Positions 53,040-62,179 are shown, counted from the stretch's first letter. The stretch is 64,000 bases of DNA from Capsulimonas corticalis (GCF_003574315.2 NZ_AP025739.1:5456001-5520000), one strand, 5' to 3'. Translations and numbers: made by a program. Notes: generated by a model not told the origin, from the sequence alone.

Positions 53040-53485
53040 CGCAAGTAGTGGCATCCGTTTGGCTTGCGATTTTATATGGCAAGATACGGTCTTCGGAGCC
53101 GCCAGTGGCATAAAATCGAAGGTCTATCAGGTTCCGCGCATCATAAGCGTCGATCGCCATTCATTGCCTCTGACAATCATTAGTGCAGCTAACGCGTCAG
53201 AGGCGATTTCACTTTAAATGCTTTTTTACGTGAGAAGGAATTCGCGCATCTCGCGTCGAAATCTACCTTAGACCGAATTTTACAACACGTTATATTATTC
53301 ACCACACTACACCGTGAAGAATATTTGAAGTAAATGAGATTAGGAAGCTCATCTGCTTAGCTAAAAAATATTTGGCATCTGCACAATCTGTTCTAACGCG
53401 CCCCTTTTCACTGTCCAGCTAAATGCCCAGCAAGCCCCAGACAAATATAGAAAACAATTATTCACATTGAAGGAGTATTTCCATC

Positions 53486-54976
53486 ATGACTGATCTAACT
53501 GATTTAGAAAAAATTCGACAACTCGTATTATCCATACCGATTCCTCCCCCTGAAACTTTTGAGAGTACCTCGCCGGATAACCTGCCAGTCGGGGTTAAAG
53601 CGACATCATACCAAAACGGCCCGGATGGATTGGATGAGGTCGTCAATATAGGATCTAAAATTGCTAGTCAATTAGCAACGATTACTTATCTAGGAGCTAA
53701 TCCGGATGTAATATGGCCAGGAGCATTGGTACAGTGCCAATATTTATCAAAAAGTACTCCAGATCTTCTAAATATTGAGCGAGCTCCCGGACGTATAGCA
53801 CTTTCAATGTATCAGCTCGACGGTTCCAAAAGCCCAAATTACGAAGCACCAGTTGTCGATATGACTCCAGGAGCAGTTCGTACTGCACTTTCTACTATTT
53901 TAGCTCAAAAAGCTGCCCCGGAGCAACCCGCGCGGTTAGACAAGCAGTATACTACATTTTATTCATTAGAACAATCTACATTGAGTATGGGTTTGTCCGC
54001 TCATTGGCTGTCAGACAGCATGAAAGCATCGTTGGATTTATCTACTTCGACAAAAAAAACGCGAATACTAGTTCATTTCCGCCAGTCGTATTATGAAGTA
54101 TCGTTTGAGAAGGATCCGGGAATAACATCAGTCTTTGCAAATACTGCAAAATTTGAAATCGCCAAACTCGAAATGGGCATCGATAACCCGCCAGGGTACG
54201 TCTCATATGTACTCTACGGACGTGAGTTGGTACTGGCAATTACAAGTGACGCTGAAGAAAACGATGTACGAGCAGCGTTAGACGTCAGCTATAGTGGAAT
54301 TGTTGCCGGCGGAGATGCTCACATCTCGGCGACGCAGCAGTCGATACTGAACAGTTTAAGTATTACTGTAGGTGTAATAGGTGGCAGCGGGCAAGCGGCT
54401 GCTGACCTAGTTGCTATCCAGAACCCCACAATGGCGGATGTAGCAACTTTTATACGCGCTGGAGCTACAGTTGGACCTAACAGCCCAGCGGAGCCTCTCA
54501 CTTATAAAGTTAATTGGCTATTAAACGATCAGACAGCCGCATTCAACTTTGTAGATAACTATAATATAACAACTCGTTCGTCCGCTCCTCTTATCAAAGA
54601 CATTTCTATAACCTTTGTCACGAGTGCCGATAAAGATAAAGATGATGACTCATACCTGAGAATTTCGATCACTCGTTCTGATGGAGCCGAAGTCGCTTCA
54701 TGGCGACAGACTGAGAAAGATGGGTTCGAGAAAGGATCAACTCGAACAATTACATTCTCTCCATTTCGTATATTTTATGTTCATGACCTAACTATTGGTG
54801 TATGTAATGCAATGTACCATTTGTCAACAAATGGCGGAGATGAATGGCAATTCACGACTGAAATTGCAGCAACAACATCGTCAGGATTAACGTTTATCAT
54901 GCTTCCAGAAGTCGCCGACTGGATGGGAGACAAAAAAACTGACAGTGGTCCCCATCCATTAATTTATCAGGGATAA
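53486..54976 (+). CDS. Cholesterol-dependent-cytolysin-like pore-forming protein
   Basis: The 496-residue protein follows the CDC layout. NPDVIWPGALVQ (about 71-82) is the hallmark NPDVIWPGSLVQ block of these toxins. The perforin-like core is shown by RILVHFRQSYYEVSFEKDP (about 192-210), SYVLYGRELVLAIT (about 240-253), a following VRAALDVSYSG, and VGVIGGSG (about 293-300), in the CDC order (ILAYKQIFYTVS, VAYGRTIYVKLE, VVLGGDA). The final domain starts near 390, with LTIGVCNAMYH (about 433-443) where the undecapeptide ECTGLAWEWWR should be; the Cys aligns but the Trp residues do not. So membrane recognition is probably not the classic cholesterol one. There is no signal peptide. Start ATG with AGGAG upstream. 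It lies 400 bp before an element end. Confidence 0.85.
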   Translation: MTDLTDLEKIRQLVLSIPIPPPETFESTSPDNLPVGVKATSYQNGPDGLDEVVNIGSKIASQLATITYLGANPDVIWPGALVQCQYLSKSTPDLLNIERAPGRIALSMYQLDGSKSPNYEAPVVDMTPGAVRTALSTILAQKAAPEQPARLDKQYTTFYSLEQSTLSMGLSAHWLSDSMKASLDLSTSTKKTRILVHFRQSYYEVSFEKDPGITSVFANTAKFEIAKLEMGIDNPPGYVSYVLYGRELVLAITSDAEENDVRAALDVSYSGIVAGGDAHISATQQSILNSLSITVGVIGGSGQAAADLVAIQNPTMADVATFIRAGATVGPNSPAEPLTYKVNWLLNDQTAAFNFVDNYNITTRSSAPLIKDISITFVTSADKDKDDDSYLRISITRSDGAEVASWRQTEKDGFEKGSTRTITFSPFRIFYVHDLTIGVCNAMYHLSTNGGDEWQFTTEIAATTSSGLTFIMLPEVADWMGDKKTDSGPHPLIYQG

Positions 54977-55384
54977 TAAAACGCATTCGAATCAGCTGGC
55001 ATTTGAGTGCTGGAGCCATATTTTCGCTCAGATTTTGACTAGAAATTCGGTTTCATTGTCCGATGTTACATGAGGCACACAGCCCTGCTCAATAAATTAA
55101 GCAGCATGGTGGAACAGTCTTAACGATGTACAATAGGATATGATTTTGCGTCGTGCGTGCTTTGGTGCCTCATCGCAAGAGTTACCCAGTTACAAGCCTG
55201 ATGGAAAGGGCTTTGGCGTGTAATGCATGGTTAGTCAGACAACCATGATATTGCAATGGATTTCTGCATTTCATATCATGGTTGGTTTGGCAATCAACTG
55301 AAGTAGATATTAGTGAACGTCGACATCGAGAAAATTTTTGGCGAGCAGATATCTTAGACGGTTCGAAAATATAGAACAAACCTT
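54977..55384. other. Gap with hairpins near the element end
   Basis: No gene. Two notable palindromes: ATGAGGCAC (55070-55078) pairs with GTGCCTCAT (55164-55172), and CAACCATGATAT (55240-55251) pairs perfectly with ATATCATGGTTG (55273-55284). No T runs follow. They may be binding or RNA structures of the mobile element end. Confidence 0.5.
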
Positions 55385-55481
55385 GACAGCCAATAGATAA
55401 GGCCCATCCATTGGCTGTCTCTTCTGCAATCTACTTCAATATGCGCCAATCACAATCAGCTTTCGCAGATACTCTACAAAC
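55385..55481 (+). repeat. Element end, copy 2: hairpin plus 41-bp core, running into dprA
   Basis: GACAGCCAAT (55385-55394) pairs perfectly with ATTGGCTGTC (55410-55419). The 41-bp core at 55441-55481 is identical to 42978-43018. The core starts with ATG and runs in frame into the dprA C-terminal half. The stem differs in sequence from copy 1 at both arms yet stays paired, a sign of selection on the structure. Confidence 0.8.
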
Positions 55482-55923
55482 TACCCTCGGCGTCTTAGTG
55501 ATTGAGAGTCCCCTCGACAGCGGCTCCCTCATCACCGCCCGCGAAGCCGGCGACCAGGGCCGCGACGTCTTCGCCATCCCCGGCCCCATCGACACCGGCC
55601 GCAACGCCGGCTGTCACAAGCTAATTCAAGACGGCGCAAAACTCGTTCAAAACGTCGACGACATCCTCGAAGAACTCGGCGTCCTCACCCTGCGCTCGCC
55701 CGACGGCCCCACCAACCTCCTCTCCAGCGCCCCCATCCCCACCAACCTCCCGCCCGAACAGCGCCGCGTCCTGGAGTTATTGACCCTCCAGCCCCGGAAC
55801 GTGGACAGCATGATCGTCGAAAGCAAAATGACTGCGCCGCAAGTCAGCTCGATTTTGACGCTGCTGGAAATGCGTGGTCTGGCGCGCCGCGTGCCTGGGA
55901 ACGCCTTCGTGCGAGTGCTTTAA
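55441..55923 (+). pseudogene. dprA: 5'-truncated dprA, fused to the element end
   Basis: DprA loads RecA onto incoming DNA in natural transformation. Only the C-terminal half is here: LGVLVIESPLDSGSLITARE, then GDQGRDVFAIPGPIDTGRNAG with KLVQNVDDILEELG (Rossmann-like SMF core), and a C-terminal winged helix (VDSMIVESKMTAPQVSSILT, LLEMRGLARRVPG). The P-loop-like N-terminal half, including the RNR-x-I-x-G-L motif that should sit before LGVLV, is absent; it is replaced by MRQSQSAFADTLQT from the element core. The frame is open from ATG 55441, so a chimeric protein of about 160 residues may still be made. The N-terminal half should lie beyond the left edge of the inserted DNA. Confidence 0.85.
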
Positions 55924-55934
55924 GGACTTCAATT

Positions 55935-56294
55935 ATGAATTGTCCATTCTGTCATAAGAACGTACCGTTGTGGTGGTATTACTTTCACGTAAAAGGGCAT
56001 AGGCGCCTGAAAGCGGATGGCCAGCATGAGAGCCACATTACCCTCCACCCGGAGCTCCGAGAACAGGGAAGTCTTGAGGGAGTGCCGAAAGTCTACGAGC
56101 ATCCAAAATGCGGCGGAATGACGGTGATGCCGGAGAAGATCATCCGAAGCTATCTGAAAAACCCATTTATGTATAACGGTAAGACTTTCTGTACCGGATG
56201 CCATACGTACGTAGACGACAGCGAACTTTTCTGGGTAGAAACAGGACAGCGTATGTCTGAATACCGTTTAGAATTGCAACGAAATGCGCGCTAA
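55935..56294 (+). CDS. Small zinc-ribbon-like protein
   Basis: The gene encodes 119 residues with AGGA eight bases before ATG. It starts MNCPFCHKNVPLWWYYFHVKG (Cys pair), has CGGM at about 60 and CTGC at 83-86, enough for one or two zinc sites. The rest includes ITLHPELREQGSL and MTVMPEKIIRSYLKNPF. Its family is not recognised. It follows the dprA fragment by 11 bp and may use the same transcript. Confidence 0.65.
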   Translation: MNCPFCHKNVPLWWYYFHVKGHRRLKADGQHESHITLHPELREQGSLEGVPKVYEHPKCGGMTVMPEKIIRSYLKNPFMYNGKTFCTGCHTYVDDSELFWVETGQRMSEYRLELQRNAR

Positions 56295-56378
56295 GATCGA
56301 CGATAATGCGGCTAGACCTGGCAAGCACGACCCTAAGGAAGCGAAAAATCATAGGGCTAAAGTCAGTAAGAGGGAAAC

Positions 56379-56705
56379 ATGACAAAAGTATTGGTGGGAG
56401 CTGTTGGGCTCGTATTTTTGCTGTCCGCTATCTGGTTTTCAGGATTAGTCCATGTTGTTGCCTACTCTTCTACTAGTTTGGGAGATTGCGCGCCCTTTGC
56501 ATACAACGATTATTATGGTATTTACCGAGTGTCGGCTTGGGGAGGCATGGTCTCCAACTGCTTCATGGTCAATCCTGTTTGGGAGGGACATCCTGAATCG
56601 CTTGCACGCAACGCTCGACATTTCTTCTATTTTGGACAACCACAAAGTCTTTATTGTATAGGCAGCCGAGCATCTACCGGCAGGACACTCTTCTGGCCTC
56701 GATAG
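56379..56705 (+). CDS. Small exported or membrane-anchored protein
   Basis: The product is 108 residues with GAGGG before ATG 56379. One N-terminal hydrophobic helix (VGAVGLVFLLSAIWFSGLVH) is followed by a cysteine-containing domain (LGDCAPFAYNDYYGIY; MVSNCFMVNPV). It can be a signal anchor protein. No family is recognised. The preceding gene is 84 bp upstream on the same strand. Confidence 0.5.
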   Translation: MTKVLVGAVGLVFLLSAIWFSGLVHVVAYSSTSLGDCAPFAYNDYYGIYRVSAWGGMVSNCFMVNPVWEGHPESLARNARHFFYFGQPQSLYCIGSRASTGRTLFWPR

Positions 56706-56841
56706 GTTGCTATTATGTCAGCTGGAATTAAATGGCAGGCCATTACGAGGCGAAGATTAGCGACCATTTTGAGAAGAAGAAGTAAAACGAATTGAGTATA
56801 AACCGCATTCGATTTTCATTGGGGCATTTTTCATTGGGGCA

Positions 56842-57840
56842 TTATGGTTGATTGGCGCGAAGACCGTCAATGAGCCGAACCGCCTCACGCAGCCGATCCT
56901 CATGCGCTCCTGATAAAATCGCAAACGGAGTTGTCTGCGCCGCGAGCAGTTCGGCAAAGCGTTCGTGCATGGCGTGGCGGATGCGTTCGCCGTCGCGTGT
57001 GCCGTCTTGTACGAAGGGAATATCGACGTTGGTCAATAGAATGAGGTCGTAGCGTTGTGCTAAGGCGATGGCTTCGACTTCTGGGGAGAGTGCGCCGATG
57101 TATCGTTCATGCCAGATGTTTGTGGCGAAGGCGTTAGTGTCGCAGATGAGGAGCTTGCTGCCGGAGCGGGCGGCGGCGTTTTCTCGCTCGCACTGGGTCT
57201 GAGCGATGTGGATGAACTCTTTGGTATCCCAGTGGTCTTCGATTTCCTCGTCACCGTCTGATATTACTCGTCCGGCAAATTTTTCCTCACAATACTCCCG
57301 TCCATACTCCGCAACCCACGGCGCGTTGTAGTGCGCCGCAAGCGCTTTTGCCATGGTAGTGGTGCCGGTGGACTCGGCGCCGAGGACACAAATGCGTTTG
57401 ACGAAGTAGGCGCGGACGCAGGGTTCGAGATAGTCCCATGCGGCAAACGGGGCCTTGCGAACTGCTGTGCCGGAGCATGGGACCGTACCGCGAGCATGAT
57501 CGACCATGATGTGCCGGCATCCAAGGAAGTGCGCGAACGTTTCGCCGTAGTTCTCGGAGCTGAAGACGGCGTCGGGAGCGTAACCGAGCGTTTGGATTGT
57601 GAACTTCGCCCACCCCTGCGAATCGTCGGCGCCGTGGACATCGTCCACTTCGATCACCGTAACATCGGGATGGATTTCGCGCAGCCATTGCGCGCGGAGC
57701 TTGAAAGGAATTGCTTCTTCGGGCCGGCCGACCAGCATCACGGTCACGCTACGGGAGTTGGCGCAGGCGGTATCGATCAAATGCTTGTGCCCACGGTGCG
57801 GCGGATAAAACTTCCCGACAACAAAGCCGTTGTTATACAT
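56842..57840 (-). CDS. nadR: NadR-like NMN adenylyltransferase and ribosylnicotinamide kinase
   Basis: This bifunctional enzyme has two domains. The N-terminal nucleotidyltransferase (about 1-150) shows GKFYPPHRGHKHLID with the HxGH motif and, later, SGTAVRKAP, the ISTGTxxR-like motif; it makes NAD from NMN. The C-terminal kinase (about 155-333) phosphorylates nicotinamide riboside. Its P-loop reads GAESTGTTTMAKAL where most NadR proteins have G-x-E-S-x-G-K-S/T; I recall the T variant from some actinobacterial relatives, so it may be functional. ATG 57840 fits the domain start; the longer frame adds residues from inside pnuC. The start overlaps the pnuC stop by eight bases. Together with PnuC it forms an NAD salvage operon. 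Confidence 0.9.
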   Translation of the reverse strand: MYNNGFVVGKFYPPHRGHKHLIDTACANSRSVTVMLVGRPEEAIPFKLRAQWLREIHPDVTVIEVDDVHGADDSQGWAKFTIQTLGYAPDAVFSSENYGETFAHFLGCRHIMVDHARGTVPCSGTAVRKAPFAAWDYLEPCVRAYFVKRICVLGAESTGTTTMAKALAAHYNAPWVAEYGREYCEEKFAGRVISDGDEEIEDHWDTKEFIHIAQTQCERENAAARSGSKLLICDTNAFATNIWHERYIGALSPEVEAIALAQRYDLILLTNVDIPFVQDGTRDGERIRHAMHERFAELLAAQTTPFAILSGAHEDRLREAVRLIDGLRANQP

Positions 57841-58510
57841 AAGAACCTGCGGGGTCCGTGGGCAGCGCATCTTCCCGAGGATTTTCCATTGACCGTTTCC
57901 AGTCCCGCAAGCCGACACAGCACATGATCAGGAACAGGAGATAGAGGACGGCGGTGAGGTAGAGATGCTTGTAAGTATAGAGCCCGATGTATAAGACATC
58001 CGCAAAGATCCACAAATACCAGTTCTCCAGCATCTTTTTCGTCAAAAGAAACTGCGCCGCCAGACTCAGGGTCGTCGTCACCGCATCCAAAAACGGAGCC
58101 GAATCATGAACGCCTCTCAAGAACACCGTCATGCCCGCCGTAGCCGCCAAGACGACAGCCGACGTCACAATGGCGATCCCACGTGGCGTATTCGAGATCT
58201 GGATCGGAGAGCGATTGCGTCCGCCATGCAGCCACCAATACCAGCCCATGACTCCGAGTACGACATAGATAATTTGCAGCGTCATATCGGCGAAAAGACG
58301 CGAATGCCAGAACAGGGCAATAAAAAAGAAGTTATTGACGATCCCGATCGGCCAGTTCCAGATATTTTGCTTGACTGTCAGCCACACGCACAAAGCGCCC
58401 GTCACGAAGCCCCATGCCTCGGCCGGTTCTAACGGCAGCGTGTGCCTGGCGGCGCCCACCAAAAGCGCGATGGAAAGGATGGCCGCGCCGCCATAACAAA
58501 AACGTTGCAT
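57833..58510 (-). CDS. pnuC: PnuC-type nicotinamide riboside transporter
   Basis: The 225-residue protein has six or seven hydrophobic helices and the PnuC signatures: AWGFVTGALCVWLTVKQNIW, NWPIGIVNNFFFIALFWHSRL, then MGWYWWLHGG and KKMLENWYLWIFADVLYIGLY. PnuC lets nicotinamide riboside cross the inner membrane; the substrate is trapped by the NadR kinase encoded next. ATG 58510 is preferred because a promoter lies directly before it (TATAAT only six bases away). The longer frame to 58528 would start inside the -10 box. Confidence 0.92.
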   Translation of the reverse strand: MQRFCYGGAAILSIALLVGAARHTLPLEPAEAWGFVTGALCVWLTVKQNIWNWPIGIVNNFFFIALFWHSRLFADMTLQIIYVVLGVMGWYWWLHGGRNRSPIQISNTPRGIAIVTSAVVLAATAGMTVFLRGVHDSAPFLDAVTTTLSLAAQFLLTKKMLENWYLWIFADVLYIGLYTYKHLYLTAVLYLLFLIMCCVGLRDWKRSMENPREDALPTDPAGSYV

Positions 58511-58530
58511 GGAAGGATTATAGCACACCC
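58511..58530 (-). promoter_or_regulatory. Extended -10 promoter for a probably leaderless pnuC-nadR transcript
   Basis: On the minus strand TGTGCTATAAT (TATAAT at 58522-58517) is an extended -10 element. The start codon follows after only CCTTCC, so transcription should begin at or within a base or two of ATG. No good -35 is seen at the 17-bp position, as usual for extended -10 promoters. Confidence 0.65.
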
Positions 58531-58620
58531 TATAGCGCCGCCCTGAAAGCCAATAAGCATATAGTCCATAAAGTGATCGACTTCTGAGAAAAGACTGGTA
58601 TTATTTGGGAGCAGTCGTTT

Positions 58621-59184
58621 TTGATCGGCGCATTCTTTGCGAGGTACCCCTTGTCTCAAGTTCGACCACTTTCTGTAGTCATTATCTTCGTTGCGTCCTT
58701 CAGCGGAGTTTGGGGAGCTATGGCGATCGCTTCGGCGCTCAGACCGATCAACGCCGAGATTGCGGCCAAGGAATTGCCGGCAATGTACGCGCATATCGAT
58801 CGAGGAATAGAAGTTAAAGATATGCGGCAGGCGGTATGCTACACAACGTCCGACTTCGTGGCGGTGTACTTGGACGGACATAAAGAGTCCGCAGATGAGC
58901 AGCGAAACGATTATCAGGGCATGTTCTATCATGGATCCGATTTCAAGTCTAATACGAAGATTCTGAAGATCAGAATTGACGGGGATAAAGCAATCGTGAC
59001 AGAGGCGTCACACATGGAATATGATTTAAGGAATACTGTTGTGAATCCCGTACCGAATTCGCCTGTCCATTGTGTGGATCGATCCATATCGATCGATACC
59101 TGGACGAGGAATTTTGGTCAATGGCAGATCCACCGCTCGCAAAACCTGTGGGATCGTGAGACAATCGACGGACAGGTGCAGTAA
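58621..59184 (+). CDS. Exported protein, possibly SnoaL/NTF2-like
   Basis: The gene encodes 187 residues from TTG 58621 with TGGGAG nine bases before. One N-terminal hydrophobic segment (SVVIIFVASFSGVWGAMAIAS) acts as signal or anchor. The following domain (AMYAHIDRGIEVKDMRQAVC, then KILKIRIDGDKAIVTEASHM and NFGQWQIHRSQNLW) has the helix-then-four-strand pattern of the NTF2/SnoaL fold, but no catalytic motif is visible. It is convergent with the NHL lipoprotein gene across a shared terminator. Confidence 0.65.
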   Translation: MIGAFFARYPLSQVRPLSVVIIFVASFSGVWGAMAIASALRPINAEIAAKELPAMYAHIDRGIEVKDMRQAVCYTTSDFVAVYLDGHKESADEQRNDYQGMFYHGSDFKSNTKILKIRIDGDKAIVTEASHMEYDLRNTVVNPVPNSPVHCVDRSISIDTWTRNFGQWQIHRSQNLWDRETIDGQVQ

Positions 59185-59229
59185 TTCAGAACTTATCGGG
59201 CAAGATCCCATGAGGGATAACAAGCAATG

Positions 59230-59265
59230 AAAAACGGCTCAGGCGATATCGCCTGAGCCGTTTTT
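59230..59265. terminator. Perfect symmetric bidirectional terminator
   Basis: AAAAACGGCTCAGGCGAT (59230-59247) is followed at once by its exact reverse complement (59248-59265), with A and T runs at the two ends. It serves both converging genes. Confidence 0.92.
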
Positions 59266-59287
59266 CGGGTTGTTGCCTCGGCGCTCC

Positions 59288-62179
59288 TTACAGCGTTCCG
59301 GAATTGACGATTCGCTGAAGAAGCCGAACGCCGTTATTGTTGACTTCCCCGATGTAGATCGTTCCGGTAGGGCCAACGGTGAGGGACGCGAGGCCGTTGA
59401 ATTGACACACGCTTCCCAGGCCATCCTTGGCCCCCGAGACACCGGTTCCCGCAACGGTCATCGTATATCCAGTCGGACTAATGCGGCGAATACGAGCGTT
59501 CGCCGTATCACCAACATACAGATAGCCCGCCGAATCTACACAAAGGCAAGTCGGATTGCCAAAGCGCGCCACGGGAGAGCCGGACGCCTGTGCGGGGCCG
59601 TCCGCATAACTAATCACCGGAGCGTCTCCGCTCAAACCGCCGGCCAGCGTCGTGACTGCTCCATCCGTCGTGATTTTGCGAATTCGATCGTTCGCAGTGT
59701 CTGCGACATAGATCGTTCCCGATTGATCACAAGCAATTCCAGTGGGATTTGAAAAGCGCGCACTGTTGCCGTTGGCGCTATCGGTAGTTCCGCTGGTCCC
59801 GGCGGCGGCGGAAGTGTCGCCAGCGACAAGGGATACCTGCCAGTTTGCGGCGCTTGTTGCGTCGCCGCCACTGAATTGCAGTCGACGCACACGATTGCCG
59901 ACCGATTCCGTCACGTACAGATTGCCGCCAGGATCAAGCGTAATACCTACCGGAGAGTTGAGCGCCGCGCTCGTTCCCACGGACGTTGAATATGTTCCTC
60001 CCGCGTTTCCGTTTCCCGCAACAGTACTGACAGTCCAGTTTGACGAAACGGTCGGATCCAAGCTCGGAGAATTGAGTCTAACACGCCGGATTCGGTTATT
60101 GACGCTGTCAGCAACATAAATTGTAGATCCATCCGGCGTTACCGCAATCCCAGAAGGAAAAGAGAACTGGGCGGTATTTCCCGCTCCGTCTCCATAGCCT
60201 GATGTTCCCCCAATATGTCCGGCAACGGTGCTAACGACGCCGGAAACGCTGATGCGCCGGATGGCGGAGTTATATTGATCGGACAAATAGAGATTGCCGG
60301 CTTGATCGACCGCAATATAATCCGGTCCGTTGAAGCGGGCGTTGACAACGCTGCCGTCGAGGTAACCTAAGCGCGAACCGCCTCCCGAGAGCGTGCGGAT
60401 CTCCACAGCCGGCGAGCCGACATTGTTAGGACCGCTGGGTGTTGGCCCATTATCCACGGCTCCCGGAGGCGCCAGAATACTCGTGTCCGCCTCTACGGTC
60501 GTGGTGAACTCAAACGCCGTCACGCCACTGGGAACGATAAACGTCCAATTTTTCGCGTCGGACGTCGCACCCGCCGCCAGTCCTCCCGCATATTGAATGT
60601 ACGGAAGATTCGTCCCATCACCGGGATTGGGGATCGTACCGTCCGCGTTGGAAAGCTGAACGGGCTCGGTCGGCGCGGTTCCGGTCGGAAAGCCAATCGG
60701 GAACGAGCCGCCGCTCGGCGTGATCTTGCGAATAAGATTACTGGAGTCCGCCTCGATGATGTTGCCGCTCAGATCGGCGGCAATCAGCACCGGATTGTTG
60801 AATGTGGCCACATCCCCCGTTCCATTCGTCGTTCCCGTCGCGCCCGTGCCCGCCAGTGTCGCCACTTGCCAGCTCGACGCGCTGTTCGGAGCGGCCGATG
60901 CGGCTTTGAGCGTTACCTGGCGAATGCGGCTGGCTTCCGCAACGATCAACGCGCCGTTCACATAGGCGATCCCGCGCGGATTGCTGAACGTCGCGACAGC
61001 GCCGGAGCCGTCGGCGGATCCCGACACTCCCGTGCCCGCAATCGTGGAGACATTGCCTCCCACATCGATCCGTCGAATTCGAGCGCCTACGCGATCCGTG
61101 ACAAACAGAGTCCCATCGGGTGCAGTAGCGATGCCCGTTGGAGTGCTAAAGCTCGCCGCCGTTCCGTTCCCATCCGTACTGCCGGCGCTCCCTGAACCCG
61201 CAAAGGTGCTGACCGTATAGCTGGCCGGCAGCTGCGCATTGGCGCCGGTGAGAACGATCTTCCGAATATCCTGACTGCCTGCCTCCGCGACATAAATCAC
61301 CCCGCTGGAGGATACGGCAACGCCGGCGGGCTGATTAAACGTCGCGGAGGAGCCGGCCCCATTTGTCGCCCCCGCCGTTCCCGTGCCCGCGATAGTCGTG
61401 ACCTGTCCGTCGAGCGTCACCCGACGGATGCGGGATCCGCCAGCCTCCGTCACGATGAGAGACCCGTCCACAGGGTTGACGGCGATCCCGTAGGGATGGT
61501 TGAAGGACGCCACGGAACCCGCGCCATTGACGCTGCCTCCCGTCCCGCTGCCGGCAAGCGTGCTGACATAGCCATTCGCGATTTTTCGGATACGCTGCCC
61601 ATTGAAATCCGTCACATAGGTAACGCCGCCGCTCGTGGCGGCCACGCCTGCGGCGAAACCGAATGATGCGGACGCCACGGGACCATCCACGGAACTCCCC
61701 GACCCATTTCCCGCCAGCGTTGACACTAACGTTTTCGGGCGTAGATCGGAAAAAGCGCTGACGTTTGTGAAATTGCTAAAACGGACTTTCAATCCTGATG
61801 GGGAGCCGTCAGGCCGCTGGCCGATCGGAACACCCCAATGGTTGGTCAGGGATACGCTCAGTACTTTAAGACCGGCGTCGCCGGCTTGATCGAGCAATGC
61901 GCTGGAGGTAAATCCGACGGCGGTTCCGGTGAACACGGCATGAGCCTGTACGCCTTTGACGTCCTTGGCGGTCGAATCGGTCAGCGATTGGATCGTGACT
62001 TTCCGGGTCGCCACATCGACGTGGAAAACAGCGGTTCCACCGGTGGCGGATGGGGTCGTGGAGGGCGGCGTGGACGTTCCCGTTCCCGAGGAACTAGATC
62101 CGCCTCCTCCGCCGCCACATCCCGCTGAAGCCAGCAATCCCGCGAGCAGCGCCAACGAAAAGCGACTTTTGTTGAGCAT
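59288..62179 (-). CDS. Large NHL-repeat beta-propeller lipoprotein
   Basis: The 963-residue protein has a lipoprotein signal (FSLALLAGLLASAGC, Cys20) and a poly-Gly/Ser linker. A beta-rich domain (about 50-140) follows. Then come at least ten NHL-type blades, each with TLAG-x-G-x-x-G-x-x-D-G, A-x-F-x-x-P-x-G-I-A-V and a strand I-Y-V-A-D-x-x-N-x-R-I-R-x-I (for example YVADSVNNRIRRV and YVGDTANARIRRI). Five lie before and five to six after an inserted domain (about 510-590, WTFIVPSGVTAFEFTTTVEA). Such propellers bind ligands or act as surface scaffolds; they seldom have an active site. Anchored outside, it may bind polysaccharide or protein. Confidence 0.9.
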   Translation of the reverse strand: MLNKSRFSLALLAGLLASAGCGGGGGGSSSSGTGTSTPPSTTPSATGGTAVFHVDVATRKVTIQSLTDSTAKDVKGVQAHAVFTGTAVGFTSSALLDQAGDAGLKVLSVSLTNHWGVPIGQRPDGSPSGLKVRFSNFTNVSAFSDLRPKTLVSTLAGNGSGSSVDGPVASASFGFAAGVAATSGGVTYVTDFNGQRIRKIANGYVSTLAGSGTGGSVNGAGSVASFNHPYGIAVNPVDGSLIVTEAGGSRIRRVTLDGQVTTIAGTGTAGATNGAGSSATFNQPAGVAVSSSGVIYVAEAGSQDIRKIVLTGANAQLPASYTVSTFAGSGSAGSTDGNGTAASFSTPTGIATAPDGTLFVTDRVGARIRRIDVGGNVSTIAGTGVSGSADGSGAVATFSNPRGIAYVNGALIVAEASRIRQVTLKAASAAPNSASSWQVATLAGTGATGTTNGTGDVATFNNPVLIAADLSGNIIEADSSNLIRKITPSGGSFPIGFPTGTAPTEPVQLSNADGTIPNPGDGTNLPYIQYAGGLAAGATSDAKNWTFIVPSGVTAFEFTTTVEADTSILAPPGAVDNGPTPSGPNNVGSPAVEIRTLSGGGSRLGYLDGSVVNARFNGPDYIAVDQAGNLYLSDQYNSAIRRISVSGVVSTVAGHIGGTSGYGDGAGNTAQFSFPSGIAVTPDGSTIYVADSVNNRIRRVRLNSPSLDPTVSSNWTVSTVAGNGNAGGTYSTSVGTSAALNSPVGITLDPGGNLYVTESVGNRVRRLQFSGGDATSAANWQVSLVAGDTSAAAGTSGTTDSANGNSARFSNPTGIACDQSGTIYVADTANDRIRKITTDGAVTTLAGGLSGDAPVISYADGPAQASGSPVARFGNPTCLCVDSAGYLYVGDTANARIRRISPTGYTMTVAGTGVSGAKDGLGSVCQFNGLASLTVGPTGTIYIGEVNNNGVRLLQRIVNSGTL

